NCBI RefSeq assembly: GCF_000521805.1
Contig: NZ_JAMB01000002.1
Coordinates: 206,358-270,357, forward strand
DNA length: 64,000 bases
Direction of reading: 5' to 3'
DNA from: Marinomonas ushuaiensis DSM 15871
GTDB lineage: Bacteria > Pseudomonadota > Gammaproteobacteria > Pseudomonadales > Marinomonadaceae
A program made the translations under genes and the position numbers. Below are positions 8,142 to 17,884 of this stretch, in pieces. Positions within the stretch are counted from its first letter, which is position 1. Each line of letters begins with the position of its first letter. The notes beneath the pieces are model-generated. The model was given only the letters and a program-made list of their open reading frames with translations. It made no database searches and had not been told where the DNA came from.

Positions 8142-10373
8142 TTAAGCTTTAACTTTAACAGTATCATAAACCAATTGTGCGCCCATCGTCGCCGATAAGG
8201 CCTGCACAACTGGGTGTGAATTTAAATGTTCAATTGCTACCTGCAAGGCGTCTGCACGCTTACTGGCGGCAAATTCTTCTGCGGTCACACCGCTAGTGTC
8301 TTCCACGGTATCTATTATGAGCGGTACTTCCATATTGAAGAAGCCACCTAATGCACCTTGAATTTGTTCGTAGCGCATTTGATTCAACATGTGACCATAT
8401 TCCAAAGGCACCTCTAAACGAATGCCTTGATCGCTCGCATCAACCAAACTGGAATTCATTAAAATATTTTGCACTAAGCCAGTCAAAGACAAACGTGGCG
8501 CAACCAACCACCAATGTTTCATGGTCAGTTCATTATAATGATTGAGCTCTGGCATTGGCATGCCTAAAGCGGGCTGAGCAATTGTATCTGGAATTTTTGA
8601 CAATCGTGTGTCTGGCTCTTTCTCATCTTCTATAACCGGCAACGCTTCAGCGTCGGCACTTAATGCGCTTACTAAATCTGCAGCTGGATTAAAAGGATCG
8701 ATTACGTCCGCTATTGCACGTTCTTCTGCTTCATCTTCATCTTCATCTTCTTGAGCGTCGTCTGAGAATTCTGATTCAGCAACAACAAAGGGTTTGTGCT
8801 CACGAAGTGCTTCTGATGTTTCAACAACTTCTGGCGTCTCAACGACCTTTTCGGTCTCAGTGATTTCAGGGGTTTCAACGAATTCCGATGAAGCCGTTTC
8901 TGGCTCAACCTTTCTTTCTATTTCAACTGTGTCAAGAGCAGTAATGTCAGGATCAATAGAGTCAACTGGAATATCATCTTCACCAGACAACTCAACGTCA
9001 GTATCGGTTGAGTCATTCGCTGTTATTTCAGGTTCAATACTAACGTCAGGATCAGCATTATTTATTGACGGATCATCTTCCCAGGGCGGACGCTCTTGAG
9101 AAGACAAATATTTGGACTCTGCCTCTTGTGTTTTTTCAGGCGTTTTTTCAGGCGTTTTTTTAGGTGTTTCTTCTGAATTAGCTTCTTTCTTTTCTTCTAC
9201 CTGATCAGAGATTGGTGTTTTTTTTTCCGTTACTTCCTGTGGAGCAGTGACAACAGGTGGAACATCATGACTCACAACCATTGGCGGAGTAGGACGAAAT
9301 GCAATCAGTCTTAACATCAGCATTTCAAAACCAGCACGAGCAGAATGCGCAAGGTGAAGGTCTCGACGCCCTATCAACAAATTCTGATACATGACTTGAA
9401 TTTCTTCTGAACTCACACTCGCAGCAATACCTTGTATACGAGCCAAATCACCAAGCTGATCAAGTAATGCACCTGACACTTGCTGCTCGATAGCAACACG
9501 ATGCAGGCATTCTAGTAAGCTGCCGCAGATAGCGGTGAAATCCGGCTGATAATCAGCAAGTCCTGAGATGCGAGACAATACATCGGCGGCATTTTTGGAC
9601 ACGACACTTTCTAATAAATCCAAAACTTGGGCTTGATTAACCAAACCCAACATGGCGGTCACACCAGATTCAGAAATCGTACCATTACCAAACGCAATCG
9701 CCTGATCCGTTAAACTCAAGGCATCACGCATACTGCCATTGGCAGCTTGGCCAATTTGCCAAAGGGCTGGTTGATCAAAATTAATTTGTTCAGATTTCAA
9801 TACAGTTTGTAGATAATCCACTACGCGCTGCGGGGACATATTTTTCAAATTGAACTGCAAACAACGAGACAGAATAGTCACTGGGAGTTTTTGAGGATCA
9901 GTTGTTGCCAATAAGAATTTAACGTGTGCTGGCGGCTCTTCAAGGGTTTTCAATAACGCGTTGAAAGAGTGTGTCGACAACATGTGCACTTCATCTATCA
10001 AGTAGACTTTAAAGCGACCACGAGTCGGTGCGTATTGAACGTTTTCCAGCAGCTCACGAGTGTCTTCAACTTTGGTTCGTGACGCGGCATCGACTTCAAT
10101 CAAGTCAACAAAGCGACCTTCAACAATTTCTCGACAGCTATCGCACGTTCCACAAGGTTCAGGAGAAATACCATTCGTTTCACAGTTTAGACATTTCGCA
10201 AAAATACGCGCTATGGTGGTTTTACCCACACCGCGAGTTCCGGTAAATAGATAGGCATGATGTAAACGCTGTTGGCGCAGAGCATTAACCAACGCTTGAA
10301 GTACATGATCTTGCCCAGCCATTTCAAGGAAAGTCTGCGGGCGCCATTTACGTGCTAAAACTTGATAACTCAT
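8142..10373 (-). CDS. dnaX: DNA polymerase III subunit tau/gamma
   Basis: A 743-residue clamp-loader ATPase. Domains I-III (about 1-370) carry Walker A GTRGVGKTT near 45-53, zinc-binding C64, C74, C77 and C80, Walker B DEVHML near 127 and the SRC arginine-finger motif. Residues about 390-600 form a long acidic, Glu/Thr/Pro-rich low-complexity linker, longer than in E. coli. The C-terminal 140 residues are the tau part that binds polymerase and helicase. A run of nine A residues at codons 383-386 could direct a short gamma product (see the separate entry). It is first gene of the dnaX-ybaB-recR-rnd block. Confidence 0.96.
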   Translation of the reverse strand: MSYQVLARKWRPQTFLEMAGQDHVLQALVNALRQQRLHHAYLFTGTRGVGKTTIARIFAKCLNCETNGISPEPCGTCDSCREIVEGRFVDLIEVDAASRTKVEDTRELLENVQYAPTRGRFKVYLIDEVHMLSTHSFNALLKTLEEPPAHVKFLLATTDPQKLPVTILSRCLQFNLKNMSPQRVVDYLQTVLKSEQINFDQPALWQIGQAANGSMRDALSLTDQAIAFGNGTISESGVTAMLGLVNQAQVLDLLESVVSKNAADVLSRISGLADYQPDFTAICGSLLECLHRVAIEQQVSGALLDQLGDLARIQGIAASVSSEEIQVMYQNLLIGRRDLHLAHSARAGFEMLMLRLIAFRPTPPMVVSHDVPPVVTAPQEVTEKKTPISDQVEEKKEANSEETPKKTPEKTPEKTQEAESKYLSSQERPPWEDDPSINNADPDVSIEPEITANDSTDTDVELSGEDDIPVDSIDPDITALDTVEIERKVEPETASSEFVETPEITETEKVVETPEVVETSEALREHKPFVVAESEFSDDAQEDEDEDEAEERAIADVIDPFNPAADLVSALSADAEALPVIEDEKEPDTRLSKIPDTIAQPALGMPMPELNHYNELTMKHWWLVAPRLSLTGLVQNILMNSSLVDASDQGIRLEVPLEYGHMLNQMRYEQIQGALGGFFNMEVPLIIDTVEDTSGVTAEEFAASKRADALQVAIEHLNSHPVVQALSATMGAQLVYDTVKVKA
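9205..9238 (-). promoter_or_regulatory. Putative dnaX frameshift / transcript-slippage site
   Basis: On the coding strand nine A occupy 9226-9218, read as GAA AAA AAA ACA (residues 383-386), giving an A AAA AAA slippery heptamer. An AGGAAG element lies at 9238-9233, 6 nt before the run, like the internal Shine-Dalgarno that stimulates E. coli dnaX frameshifting. After a -1 shift the next codons are AAC ACC AAT CTC and TGA at 9207-9205, so the product would be about 389 residues, just the ATPase and collar domains. A +1 shift also stops within seven codons. E. coli uses ribosomal shifting; Thermus thermophilus uses slippage on nine A. Confidence 0.6.
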
Positions 10374-10518
10374 GATGGATACTGGCTGATAAAAAGCGAT
10401 TTTTTATTGTACGGTAGTCGGAGCAATTTCGAAACCACTCTTCGCGTACTGGATGGTAGGTATTCAGATAAATAACAAAAAACTTCGCCATAAAGATCAA
10501 TAGCTTGGATTTACAGAA

Positions 10519-10548
10519 GCATTTCGCTCGACAAAGCCGAACGAAATA
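10519..10548. repeat. Inverted repeat downstream of trhO
   Basis: ATTTCG-C-TCG and CGA-A-CGAAAT form a 10-bp stem with one mismatch around a 7-nt loop, in the space between the trhO stop and the dnaX start. There is no T-tract directly after it on the minus strand, so a Rho-independent terminator is doubtful. It may be an RNA-stabilising hairpin or part of the dnaX control region. Confidence 0.4.
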
Positions 10549-10588
10549 CTTTTTAAACAGAGAAAGTACTAGTTTGTTTTTGCTTTAT

Positions 10589-11593
10589 TTAGTTACTTTC
10601 ACTTACGTTACTTTCACGAACTTGCCGTTGGCGTTCTTTTTCTAGTGCTTTTTCTACACGGTGTTTTTCAACTGCATCAGAGACTTCCGCACCGATATGC
10701 TCTTCACCACGAGAACGAGCCAATTGAACTTGACGTTCACGCTCTACAAAGCGCTTGCGTTGTTCATCGGTGAACTTGTCTGCACAATGCACACAGCTTA
10801 CACCTTGGATGTAACGCTCGTCTTGCTTCTCTTCTTCTGTAATAGGCATACGACAAGCATGACATTGGTCGTATTCGCCTTTTTCTAAGTCATGATTCAC
10901 AGACACACGATTATCAAAAACAAAACACTCACCTTCCCACATGGTTTCTTCTTTTGGTACTTCTTCTAAGTACTTCAAGATGCCGCCTTCAAGGTGATAA
11001 ACTTCCTCAAAGCCTTGTTCTAGCATATAAGCGGTGGATTTTTCGCAACGAATACCGCCAGTACAAAACATGGCCACTTTCTTTTGCTTTTCTGGGTTCA
11101 TGTTTTCTTTTACATACGCTGGGAATTCACGGAAGGTATCGGTCTTTGGATTGACTGCATTTTTGAACGTACCAATTTGCACTTCATAATCATTACGAGT
11201 ATCAACCAATACAACGTCTGGATCAGAGATCAAATCATTCCAATCTTGTGGTTTGACGTAAGTTCCAACCACACGTTTTGGGTCGATGCCTTCAATCCCC
11301 ATAGTGACAATTTCTTTTTTCAATTTTACTTTTGTGCGGTAGAAAGGCATGTCTTCGTCGTATGACTCTTTGGTCACAATATTGTCCAAACCTGGCAGCT
11401 TTGAGAGCCAAGCCAACATTACATCAATCCCTTCACGGGAACCTGCAACGGTTCCGTTAATCCCTTCACTTGCTAATAACAAGGTGCCACGAATTCCATT
11501 ATCTTCTAATGTTTTCTGAAGTGGTTCACGGATGGATTCAAAATGAGGAAGTTCAACAAATTTATAAAGGGCACAAACAACAACTTTAGACAC
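10589..11593 (-). CDS. trhO: tRNA uridine(34) hydroxylase, rhodanese family
   Basis: A 334-residue enzyme of the TrhO (YceA) family, which hydroxylates U34 of certain tRNAs on the way to 5-(carboxy)methoxyuridine. Residues 1-100 form the N-terminal ferredoxin-like domain ([10 protein letters not shown]). A rhodanese domain follows with the active Cys in [12 protein letters not shown] near residue 180. The C-terminal part has CHACRMP and VSCVHCADK, a zinc-binding pair, then a Lys/Glu/Arg-rich tail. No partner genes adjoin it. Confidence 0.93.
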   Translation of the reverse strand: MSKVVVCALYKFVELPHFESIREPLQKTLEDNGIRGTLLLASEGINGTVAGSREGIDVMLAWLSKLPGLDNIVTKESYDEDMPFYRTKVKLKKEIVTMGIEGIDPKRVVGTYVKPQDWNDLISDPDVVLVDTRNDYEVQIGTFKNAVNPKTDTFREFPAYVKENMNPEKQKKVAMFCTGGIRCEKSTAYMLEQGFEEVYHLEGGILKYLEEVPKEETMWEGECFVFDNRVSVNHDLEKGEYDQCHACRMPITEEEKQDERYIQGVSCVHCADKFTDEQRKRFVERERQVQLARSRGEEHIGAEVSDAVEKHRVEKALEKERQRQVRESNVSESN

Positions 11594-11736
11594 ACGTAAT
11601 CTCCTATGCGATCTGGAACGTAAAACCAGAGCAATTAAACAAGGCGCGCATTATAGAGATTTATCAGACATTTTTCGAGTTTGTTTTAGTAGAAAAAACC
11701 ACCTAAATCACAGTATCAAAAACAAATACCTCTAAA

Positions 11737-12501
11737 CTATTGATCTGGATCAAGCGTTTTTCCTGTGGTGTTATTTACTCGAAACCAACCCGCCACACTG
11801 TGTCGAGTCTTTTTTGCCACAAGTACTTCATGATAAAAACACTCGCTCAAGAAAATAGCCAATCGCCCTTTAATCGGCGAATAACGCCCCACTTCTATTT
11901 CGGGGTTATGTTCATCATAAATAACCAACTCACCACCATCTCCGTATTCCCAGCTCTCATTTAAATATAAAACGGTGGAGAGGATACGGTTACTTTCTCC
12001 TTTAAAAGCGTCAATGTGCTTTTCATAAAATGCGCCTTTTTCGTAACGTGCGAAATGCGCTTCATAATCAAACAAACCTAAAAATAAACGACGATTCAAT
12101 GCCACTCGTAGCGTTTCCATCATTTTTAAAAAGTCTTTTTTAATTGGTTTGTCAGGATCAATCCATTGAATGTAATCGCGACGCGCGTCAAGCACCACTT
12201 GGTGATCTTGCTTTCTTCCGACACCGGCTTGTAGCATGTAGGCGTTTTGAATATTTTCTACCTCATCCATTAACGCTTGAGTAAAATCAGCTGAGAAAAA
12301 ATCATCCTGAACGCTCCAACCTTTAGTTTGTAAATCCATCAATAGGTTCGAAAAAGGCTCTTCTCGGGTAAAGGTGGGAATGGAATTTTCAATATAAGGA
12401 TTTTTTGTTAACCAAGCGTCGAAAGACATAGATAGATTAATCACTTTTAAAAGGGCAAAATCACCAAGGTCGTTATAGTACTGTAGCCACTCACCTAACA
12501 C
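11737..12501 (-). CDS. 2OG-Fe(II) oxygenase family protein
   Basis: An iron- and 2-oxoglutarate-dependent dioxygenase-like protein. The facial triad is visible as H and D in KHIDAF and the distal H in TRHSVAGWFR, with the Arg that holds 2-oxoglutarate nine residues on or so. GWSVQDDFF at the front and VLYLNESWEYGDGGELVIYD in the core match the SM-20/prolyl-hydroxylase group. The long form starts at GTG 12501; an internal ATG at 12429 would give 230 residues, nearer the family size. Neither has a strong ribosome site. It is divergent from radD, 18 nt apart. Confidence 0.8.
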   Translation of the reverse strand: MLGEWLQYYNDLGDFALLKVINLSMSFDAWLTKNPYIENSIPTFTREEPFSNLLMDLQTKGWSVQDDFFSADFTQALMDEVENIQNAYMLQAGVGRKQDHQVVLDARRDYIQWIDPDKPIKKDFLKMMETLRVALNRRLFLGLFDYEAHFARYEKGAFYEKHIDAFKGESNRILSTVLYLNESWEYGDGGELVIYDEHNPEIEVGRYSPIKGRLAIFLSECFYHEVLVAKKTRHSVAGWFRVNNTTGKTLDPDQ

Positions 12502-12519
12502 ACCAAGAATTCAATACTT

Positions 12520-14277
12520 ATGATCCAGCCTTTTATATTACGAGACTATCAAAGCCAAGCCGTTGAGGCGTCGCTTACTCATTTTCGTAACAGCGATGAC
12601 CCTGCTGTGATTGTTTTGCCGACTGGCGCAGGTAAAAGCCTTGTTATTGCTGAGTTAAGCCGGTTAGCAAAAGGTCGTGTCATTTGCCTTGCTCATGTAA
12701 AAGAACTCGTCGAACAAAACCATGCTAAGTTTCTTGCGACTGGGTCATCTGCTGGTATTTTTTCTGCGGGTTTAAGTCAGAAAGACAGCTCAGAAAAAAC
12801 CACTTTCGCCAGCATTCAATCCATTGCGGCAAACCTAGATGTTTTCCAAGAAGCCGTAAGCTTAATCATCATTGATGAATGCCATCGTGTCGGTATGGAA
12901 GACAGCGGGCAATACAATAAAACATTGGCGCATTTTCGAGCTCTGAACCCTAAAGTAAAAATCCTCGGCCTAACAGCCACGCCTTATCGCTTAGGCAGTG
13001 GCTGGATCTATCAAAACCATTATCATGGTTACACACGTCAATGCACCAACAACCTTTTCAAAAAGTGTATTTTTGAATTACCACTTCAACACATGGTAAA
13101 AAACGGCTATTTGACGCCTCCTATTCATTACGATGCTGCGATTGCCCATTATGATTTCAGTCTATTAACCGAGAGCTTAGACGGTGAACAAAACACAGAC
13201 GACATCGCTTTAAATGAGCTCATTCATAAATATCCGCGCGCCACGAAAGCCGTCACCGAGCAAATCATGCAGCTCAGCCAAGCACGTCAAGGCGTAATGA
13301 TCTTTGCCGCAACGATAGATCACGCCAAGGAAATCGCCAGTTATTTGCCCGTTAATGAAACAGCTCTTATTACGGGAAAAACAAAACTCAAACAACGAGA
13401 CGCTTTAATCGATGCATTCAAAGCCAAAGAAATTAAATACCTTGTTAACGTTTCCGTTTTAACCACAGGGTTTGATGCCCCTCATGTGGATGTGATTGCG
13501 ATTTTACGACCGACTCAATCTATTAGTTTGTTTCAACAAATTGTAGGTCGAGGTTTAAGGCTAAGCCCAGAAAAGAAAGACTGCTTGGTATTGGATTACA
13601 CAAATAACGGTTACAACATATTCCAACCAGAAATAGGCGAAAAAAAACCAACACAAGACTCTGTTGCCGTTCAGGTTCATTGTCCTGAGTGTGATTTTGC
13701 CAATACGTTTTGGGGAAGAAAAGACGCTGAAGGAAACATTCTTGAACATTTTGGCCGTCGTTGCCACGGTTTAGTCGACTCTCACGAAGGCGAAGTTCAA
13801 TGTTCTTATCGCTTTCGCTTCAAACGTTGCCCTGTTTGTAACGAGGAAAACGACATCGCCGCCCGACAATGCCAACATTGCGCAGAAAAACTTATCGACC
13901 CTGATGACTTGTTAAGAAGCGCCTTAAACCTAAAAAACAACAAGGTATTACGCTGCTCCGACATCACACCAGAAATAATTTGGAAAGACAAAAGCCTGAA
14001 AATTACTTATCACGATGAAGATGGCTTAACGCTATCTGAAACCTTTCGATTCAATTACAAAAAATCACGACAGTCTTTTAATGATTTGTTTGGTAGAAGA
14101 GTGGTAAATGGCAGTCAATCCATTCAATTTGACACATTAGAAGAAGTGGAGAAGTTTCTACCTTATCTCCCCACACCAGACTTCGTTATCGCTAAAAAGC
14201 AAAAACAACACTGGCAAGTTACAGAAAGATTATTTGATTACCAAGGACCTTACAGAAAGGCAAACGAGCTTCAATAA
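12520..14277 (+). CDS. radD: RadD (YejH) family DEAD/DEAH-box helicase
   Basis: A 585-residue superfamily 2 ATPase, equal in size to E. coli RadD (586), which aids recombinational DNA repair. Motif I is PTGAGKS at residues 34-40, motif II DECHRV near 127, motif III LTATPYR, and motif VI QIVGRGLRLSP. A C-terminal Cys-rich part (CPECDF, then CPVCNE and CQHC) fits a zinc-binding region. It starts 18 nt from the divergent oxygenase gene, so promoters must overlap. Confidence 0.9.
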   Translation: MIQPFILRDYQSQAVEASLTHFRNSDDPAVIVLPTGAGKSLVIAELSRLAKGRVICLAHVKELVEQNHAKFLATGSSAGIFSAGLSQKDSSEKTTFASIQSIAANLDVFQEAVSLIIIDECHRVGMEDSGQYNKTLAHFRALNPKVKILGLTATPYRLGSGWIYQNHYHGYTRQCTNNLFKKCIFELPLQHMVKNGYLTPPIHYDAAIAHYDFSLLTESLDGEQNTDDIALNELIHKYPRATKAVTEQIMQLSQARQGVMIFAATIDHAKEIASYLPVNETALITGKTKLKQRDALIDAFKAKEIKYLVNVSVLTTGFDAPHVDVIAILRPTQSISLFQQIVGRGLRLSPEKKDCLVLDYTNNGYNIFQPEIGEKKPTQDSVAVQVHCPECDFANTFWGRKDAEGNILEHFGRRCHGLVDSHEGEVQCSYRFRFKRCPVCNEENDIAARQCQHCAEKLIDPDDLLRSALNLKNNKVLRCSDITPEIIWKDKSLKITYHDEDGLTLSETFRFNYKKSRQSFNDLFGRRVVNGSQSIQFDTLEEVEKFLPYLPTPDFVIAKKQKQHWQVTERLFDYQGPYRKANELQ

Positions 14278-14280
14278 AAG

Positions 14281-14859
14281 CTACTTTATTGCATTTTTAT
14301 AAGACGCTTCAAAAGGTAGATTTAGACGTTTTAAGTGGTTTATAGATTCGTCGCCCAAAACACCTTTAGGGACGCCATTCAGCAATACAAACCAGTAATT
14401 AGCAATCATGTTATCAGTAAAGATACCGGCTGCTTTTTCGTCTATACCAACTTGCCTAAAACGTTTCTTAATGCCTTCTGAAATCACCGCCATTTGCTTA
14501 GTATGAAAGCCACCGTTAGCCAAGCTATCCAATAAAACCTGTCGTGTAAATTCAGCGTAAGCGTCATAAAATTCGAACAGCATTTGAGCCGTTTGCAGTA
14601 AATAATCAATGGGAGAGGTACAAGCCTTTTGCGCTAAGGCTGCCGCACGTAAAGACACATCCATTTCATCAAAAAAGATGTCTTTTACTAAAGAGAGTTT
14701 ATCTGGAAAATGAACGAACAATGTCCCAACAGCAATACCAGCCTGATCACTTAAATAACGGGTGCTAGTTGCTTCTATGCCTTGTGACAAAAAAGCTTGC
14801 TTAGCAATCGTTTTAATTTTTGACCGTGTATTGGCTTTTTGTTGCTGACGAAGACTCAC
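14281..14859 (-). CDS. TetR family transcriptional regulator
   Basis: A 192-residue repressor-type protein. The HTH occupies residues 10-55 (RSKIKTIAKQAFLSQGIEAT, then VGTLFVHFPDKLSLV). The ligand domain is helical and has no specific signature that identifies the inducer. The start is GTG at 14859 with GGGAG 7 nt upstream. It is convergent with radD, ending 3 nt after its stop, and its target is not evident; no divergent efflux gene adjoins it. Confidence 0.88.
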   Translation of the reverse strand: MSLRQQQKANTRSKIKTIAKQAFLSQGIEATSTRYLSDQAGIAVGTLFVHFPDKLSLVKDIFFDEMDVSLRAAALAQKACTSPIDYLLQTAQMLFEFYDAYAEFTRQVLLDSLANGGFHTKQMAVISEGIKKRFRQVGIDEKAAGIFTDNMIANYWFVLLNGVPKGVLGDESINHLKRLNLPFEASYKNAIK

Positions 14860-14960
14860 CTTAACACTCCCTTAAATAATATATTTACAGAGTCTAGCCT
14901 GTCTTTTTTCGAAAGACGAGCGTTTTCAATGGCGAGCATTTTTAAATACTAAAGAGAATA

Positions 14961-15725
14961 TTAACGAGCAGAATTAACCTTAGGCATGGTAGAGCGAACC
15001 AACGACTTAGATAAATCTGTCATAAAAGCTTCAACGCGTTCAGCATTCAAACCATAATCGCCACTGCCAATCCTTGAACAAGAGCGCATATCTATTCGAA
15101 CAGTATCCTCATCCACCTTCATGACTCGAATAATAACATCGTCACGGAAGCCAAAAATAGGCGTTCTAGCGGTAGCTTCTAAAAGACCCGCTTGAGAGTA
15201 TTTAGCAACAACCTCCCATCCGCGCTGCTCAACCAATGCGCTAACAGTTTTATATACATCGTCTTTCTTCAACTTAGTGAAAATAGGCTTAATATCTTGA
15301 TAATGCTCATGCTGAATAGGAGCATTATCATAATCATAAGCAAGGTCATTTTCATTATACATACGAATAAAGTTTACATTTAAAAACGCTGGCGGCATTT
15401 CTGTGTCGGTTGTCACATCATTAATTCTAGGCAATCCTGCTTTTTGAATATAAAAAGCAATCCACATCGAACTGTAAACAACAGAAACAGTTAAAACCAA
15501 AATAAAGAAACGCTGACTCGCAATATTTCGCTCTTTACGACAAATACCTAAAGATAAAATAGCAAGAACAGACAAAATCAAAGAAGCAAAGACACTTTTT
15601 CGTAATATAGAGAAACCTGTTAAAGGCTCAAAAATACCAACTCGAACACCAGCAATAGAGATAAAAGCTACGCACCCTACTAACATAAGGAGAACGTATA
15701 ACACTGGAGAGATATAACGACTCAT
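14961..15725 (-). CDS. DUF1499 domain membrane protein
   Basis: About 254 residues with three or four hydrophobic segments in the first 110 residues, then a soluble DUF1499 domain (RINDVTTD, EATARTPIFGFRDDVIIRV, RSCSRIGSGDYGLNAERV). DUF1499 proteins are widespread and uncharacterised. The ATG at 15725 is preferred over an upstream TTG at 15743; GAG lies about 6 nt before it. No operon partner is visible, and the intergenic DNA on both sides is AT-rich. Confidence 0.8.
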   Translation of the reverse strand: MSRYISPVLYVLLMLVGCVAFISIAGVRVGIFEPLTGFSILRKSVFASLILSVLAILSLGICRKERNIASQRFFILVLTVSVVYSSMWIAFYIQKAGLPRINDVTTDTEMPPAFLNVNFIRMYNENDLAYDYDNAPIQHEHYQDIKPIFTKLKKDDVYKTVSALVEQRGWEVVAKYSQAGLLEATARTPIFGFRDDVIIRVMKVDEDTVRIDMRSCSRIGSGDYGLNAERVEAFMTDLSKSLVRSTMPKVNSAR

Positions 15726-15972
15726 AGACAACTCATAGTACAAAAAAGAATAAAAGACACAATATCGTGACTAGATGGCAACGAACAGAAACAATAAGCC
15801 GATTTCAACTCATTCCTTTATATTTGCATATTTACCCCAAATCAATCCGCAATACATTCAAGATAGAACGCATAAAGAGTTAATGATTCTAAATATTTAG
15901 CCATTATTAAGATGTTATTTCATAACGCAAAGCAGGATAATAATTACATTCAAAAAATAGAACACAGAAGCT

Positions 15973-16680
15973 ATGAAACTGACATCGAGAAAACATTGCG
16001 TAGATACTCTCCGCGAGCAATGCAAATTGCAATCTATGAGGCCGTTTATCGCAAGAGGTTCCAATGCCATTCGATGCTCACATTGTTTGATGGCGGAGTT
16101 TGCGTGTTTTTGTCATCTAAGGGAAAGCAATGATTCTCCGATTAATTTCATTTTGCTTTTCCATCGAAATGAAATACACAAGCCAACCAATAGCGGCCGA
16201 CTCATTGCGGATCTCTTTCCTGACGATACTCAAGCTTATCTTTGGAGCAGAACAGAGCCACAACAAGACCTGCTCGATCATCTCAAAAGCCAGCAGGGAA
16301 CTTGCACCCTATTATTTCCTCATACAGAAACCGCCCAAGCACAAAATAGGCAACCACGAACAGAGTTTGCTGACGTCTACGGCAATAATAAAAAACATAC
16401 CTTTATTATTTTGGACGGAACATGGAAACAGGCAAGCAAGATGTTTCATCAAAGTGAATGGCTGAAAGACATACCTCATTTTGAAATAAACAGTGAGGCA
16501 CAGCGTTCATTTTTGGTTCGCCATTCTCATCATAAAATGCAGTTTGCAACTGCAGAAGTGACTGCAATGCTACTTGATTCATTAGGTCATAACATCGCAA
16601 GCCAAAAGCTATTCAATTATTATCAGGCTTTTAATGAGCACTGCCTCGCGAGTCGAAAACGAGGCAGCAAAACCGATTAA
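15973..16680 (+). CDS. DTW domain protein, tRNA-uridine aminocarboxypropyltransferase family
   Basis: A 235-residue protein of the DTW family (E. coli TapT/YfiP), which transfers the aminocarboxypropyl group of S-adenosylmethionine to tRNA U47. Seen are a zinc-type Cys set (RCSHC and CFCH) near residues 34-47, a strand LLFHRNEIHKPTNSG, the family-naming DGTW motif in ILDGTWKQASKM near 145, and FLVRHSHHKMQFATAE. The ATG at 15973 lacks a strong ribosome site, so the start may be a few codons off. Confidence 0.82.
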   Translation: MKLTSRKHCVDTLREQCKLQSMRPFIARGSNAIRCSHCLMAEFACFCHLRESNDSPINFILLFHRNEIHKPTNSGRLIADLFPDDTQAYLWSRTEPQQDLLDHLKSQQGTCTLLFPHTETAQAQNRQPRTEFADVYGNNKKHTFIILDGTWKQASKMFHQSEWLKDIPHFEINSEAQRSFLVRHSHHKMQFATAEVTAMLLDSLGHNIASQKLFNYYQAFNEHCLASRKRGSKTD

Positions 16681-16712
16681 ATTTGTAAAATAAGACAGAC
16701 TAAAATTCGTGA

Positions 16713-17753
16713 TTAAGTTTTTTCTACGAAGGCTTTTGCTGAATGGATAAAGGCTTCAACGCCTTCTTTTGGCGTTCTAAATGATGTCACTAAACGCACC
16801 ACACCTTCTCCCCAGCGACCACCGTAAAAGGTAAAATCTTGCTCCGTTAAATGTTCTGTCATGCCTTTTGGAAAGGTGCAAAATACCATATTCGCTTGAG
16901 CCGGTGTATTAATTTTTACACCAGGAATGGTAGCCAAACCATCTTGCAACAACGCCATCATGCTGTTTGCTTGCTCGGCATTTTTACGCCATAAGTCATC
17001 CGTCAGGTACGCTTTCATTTGAGAAGACAACAAACGCATTTTTGAATGCAAATGACCGCCACGCTTACGACGAAACGCCAAATCCTTCGACAAACTCTTA
17101 TTGAATACAACAATGGCTTCCGCCGCCATCGTACCGTTTTTCGTTGCCCCAAATGACAAAATATCGATACCTGCTTTCCAGGTCATTTCTGCAGGAGTAC
17201 AACCTAAGGCAACCAAAGCATTAGCGAAACGAGCACCATCCATATGAACCGGTAAACCCGCTTCTTTTGCGATATCGGTAATAGCGCGTAGCTCTTCTAA
17301 ACTATAAACACTACCGACTTCTGTCACTTGAGAAAGACTCACCGCAGAAGGTTGGCAAGAATGCACATCACCTATTTTGTGATAAGTCAGTGCTTTCAAT
17401 TTAATTGGGTCGATTTTTGCGTCTTGGCCATCGATTCCAATCAATCGCGCCCCACCTGTATAAAACTCAGGCGCAGAACATTCGTCATTTAAAATATGAC
17501 TTTCTGAATGACACAACACACTGCCCCAACTTGGCGTCATAGCACCAAGGCTCAACACATTTGCAGCGGTTCCTGTCGACACCATAAAAACATCAAGATC
17601 ACACTCAAACAAAGCAGACAACATTTCTGTAACTTCCGCAGTTACCTCATCGTTTCCATAAGGCATTGCGTCGCCTTGCGCCGCGTCCATCATTGCTTGA
17701 AAAACAGACTCTGACGCGCCCGCTGTATTATCACTGGCAAAAGTAACCTTCAT
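16713..17753 (-). CDS. ltaE: Low-specificity threonine aldolase family protein
   Basis: A 346-residue PLP enzyme of the beta-eliminating lyase/threonine aldolase family, cleaving L-threonine or L-allo-threonine to glycine and acetaldehyde. FASDNTAGAS opens the protein, HMDGARFANA carries the Asp that pairs with the pyridine N, and the PLP lysine is in FGATKNG near residue 204. This is the PA5413-like short branch found in pseudomonads and relatives. It stands alone between the DTW gene and the nfeD terminator. Confidence 0.88.
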   Translation of the reverse strand: MKVTFASDNTAGASESVFQAMMDAAQGDAMPYGNDEVTAEVTEMLSALFECDLDVFMVSTGTAANVLSLGAMTPSWGSVLCHSESHILNDECSAPEFYTGGARLIGIDGQDAKIDPIKLKALTYHKIGDVHSCQPSAVSLSQVTEVGSVYSLEELRAITDIAKEAGLPVHMDGARFANALVALGCTPAEMTWKAGIDILSFGATKNGTMAAEAIVVFNKSLSKDLAFRRKRGGHLHSKMRLLSSQMKAYLTDDLWRKNAEQANSMMALLQDGLATIPGVKINTPAQANMVFCTFPKGMTEHLTEQDFTFYGGRWGEGVVRLVTSFRTPKEGVEAFIHSAKAFVEKT

Positions 17754-17813
17754 TCATTTGTCTCCGTCTATTTGTTATTCATCATTGTCTAAAACTATTT
17801 ATTAGTAGTAACA

Positions 17814-17853
17814 AAAAAACGCCAAACAGGACAGCTCCCACTTGGCGTTTTTT
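17814..17853 (-). terminator. Rho-independent terminator of the qmcA-nfeD unit
   Basis: AAAAAACGCCAA (17814-17825) pairs with TTGGCGTTTTTT (17842-17853). The T-tract works on both strands; it lies 31 nt past the nfeD stop on the minus strand. Confidence 0.85.
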
Positions 17854-17884
17854 CAATCATAACTTTGTATTTCAATAAGAAAGA

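Noticed and set aside
8794..9099. Open frame of 101 codons on the plus strand inside dnaX
   Set aside because: It is the antisense of the Glu/Thr-rich low-complexity linker; the Ser/Gly/Val-rich composition comes from that and no ribosome site is present.
10374..10588. Possible 4.5S (SRP) RNA gene upstream of dnaX, as in some gammaproteobacteria
   Set aside because: The conserved GGAAGCAGC-type loop and flanking stem are not present on either strand; only a weak inverted repeat is seen.
15912..16133. 73-codon plus-strand frame at the start of the DTW gene
   Set aside because: It overlaps the DTW protein frame, which carries real motifs, and shows no motif of its own.
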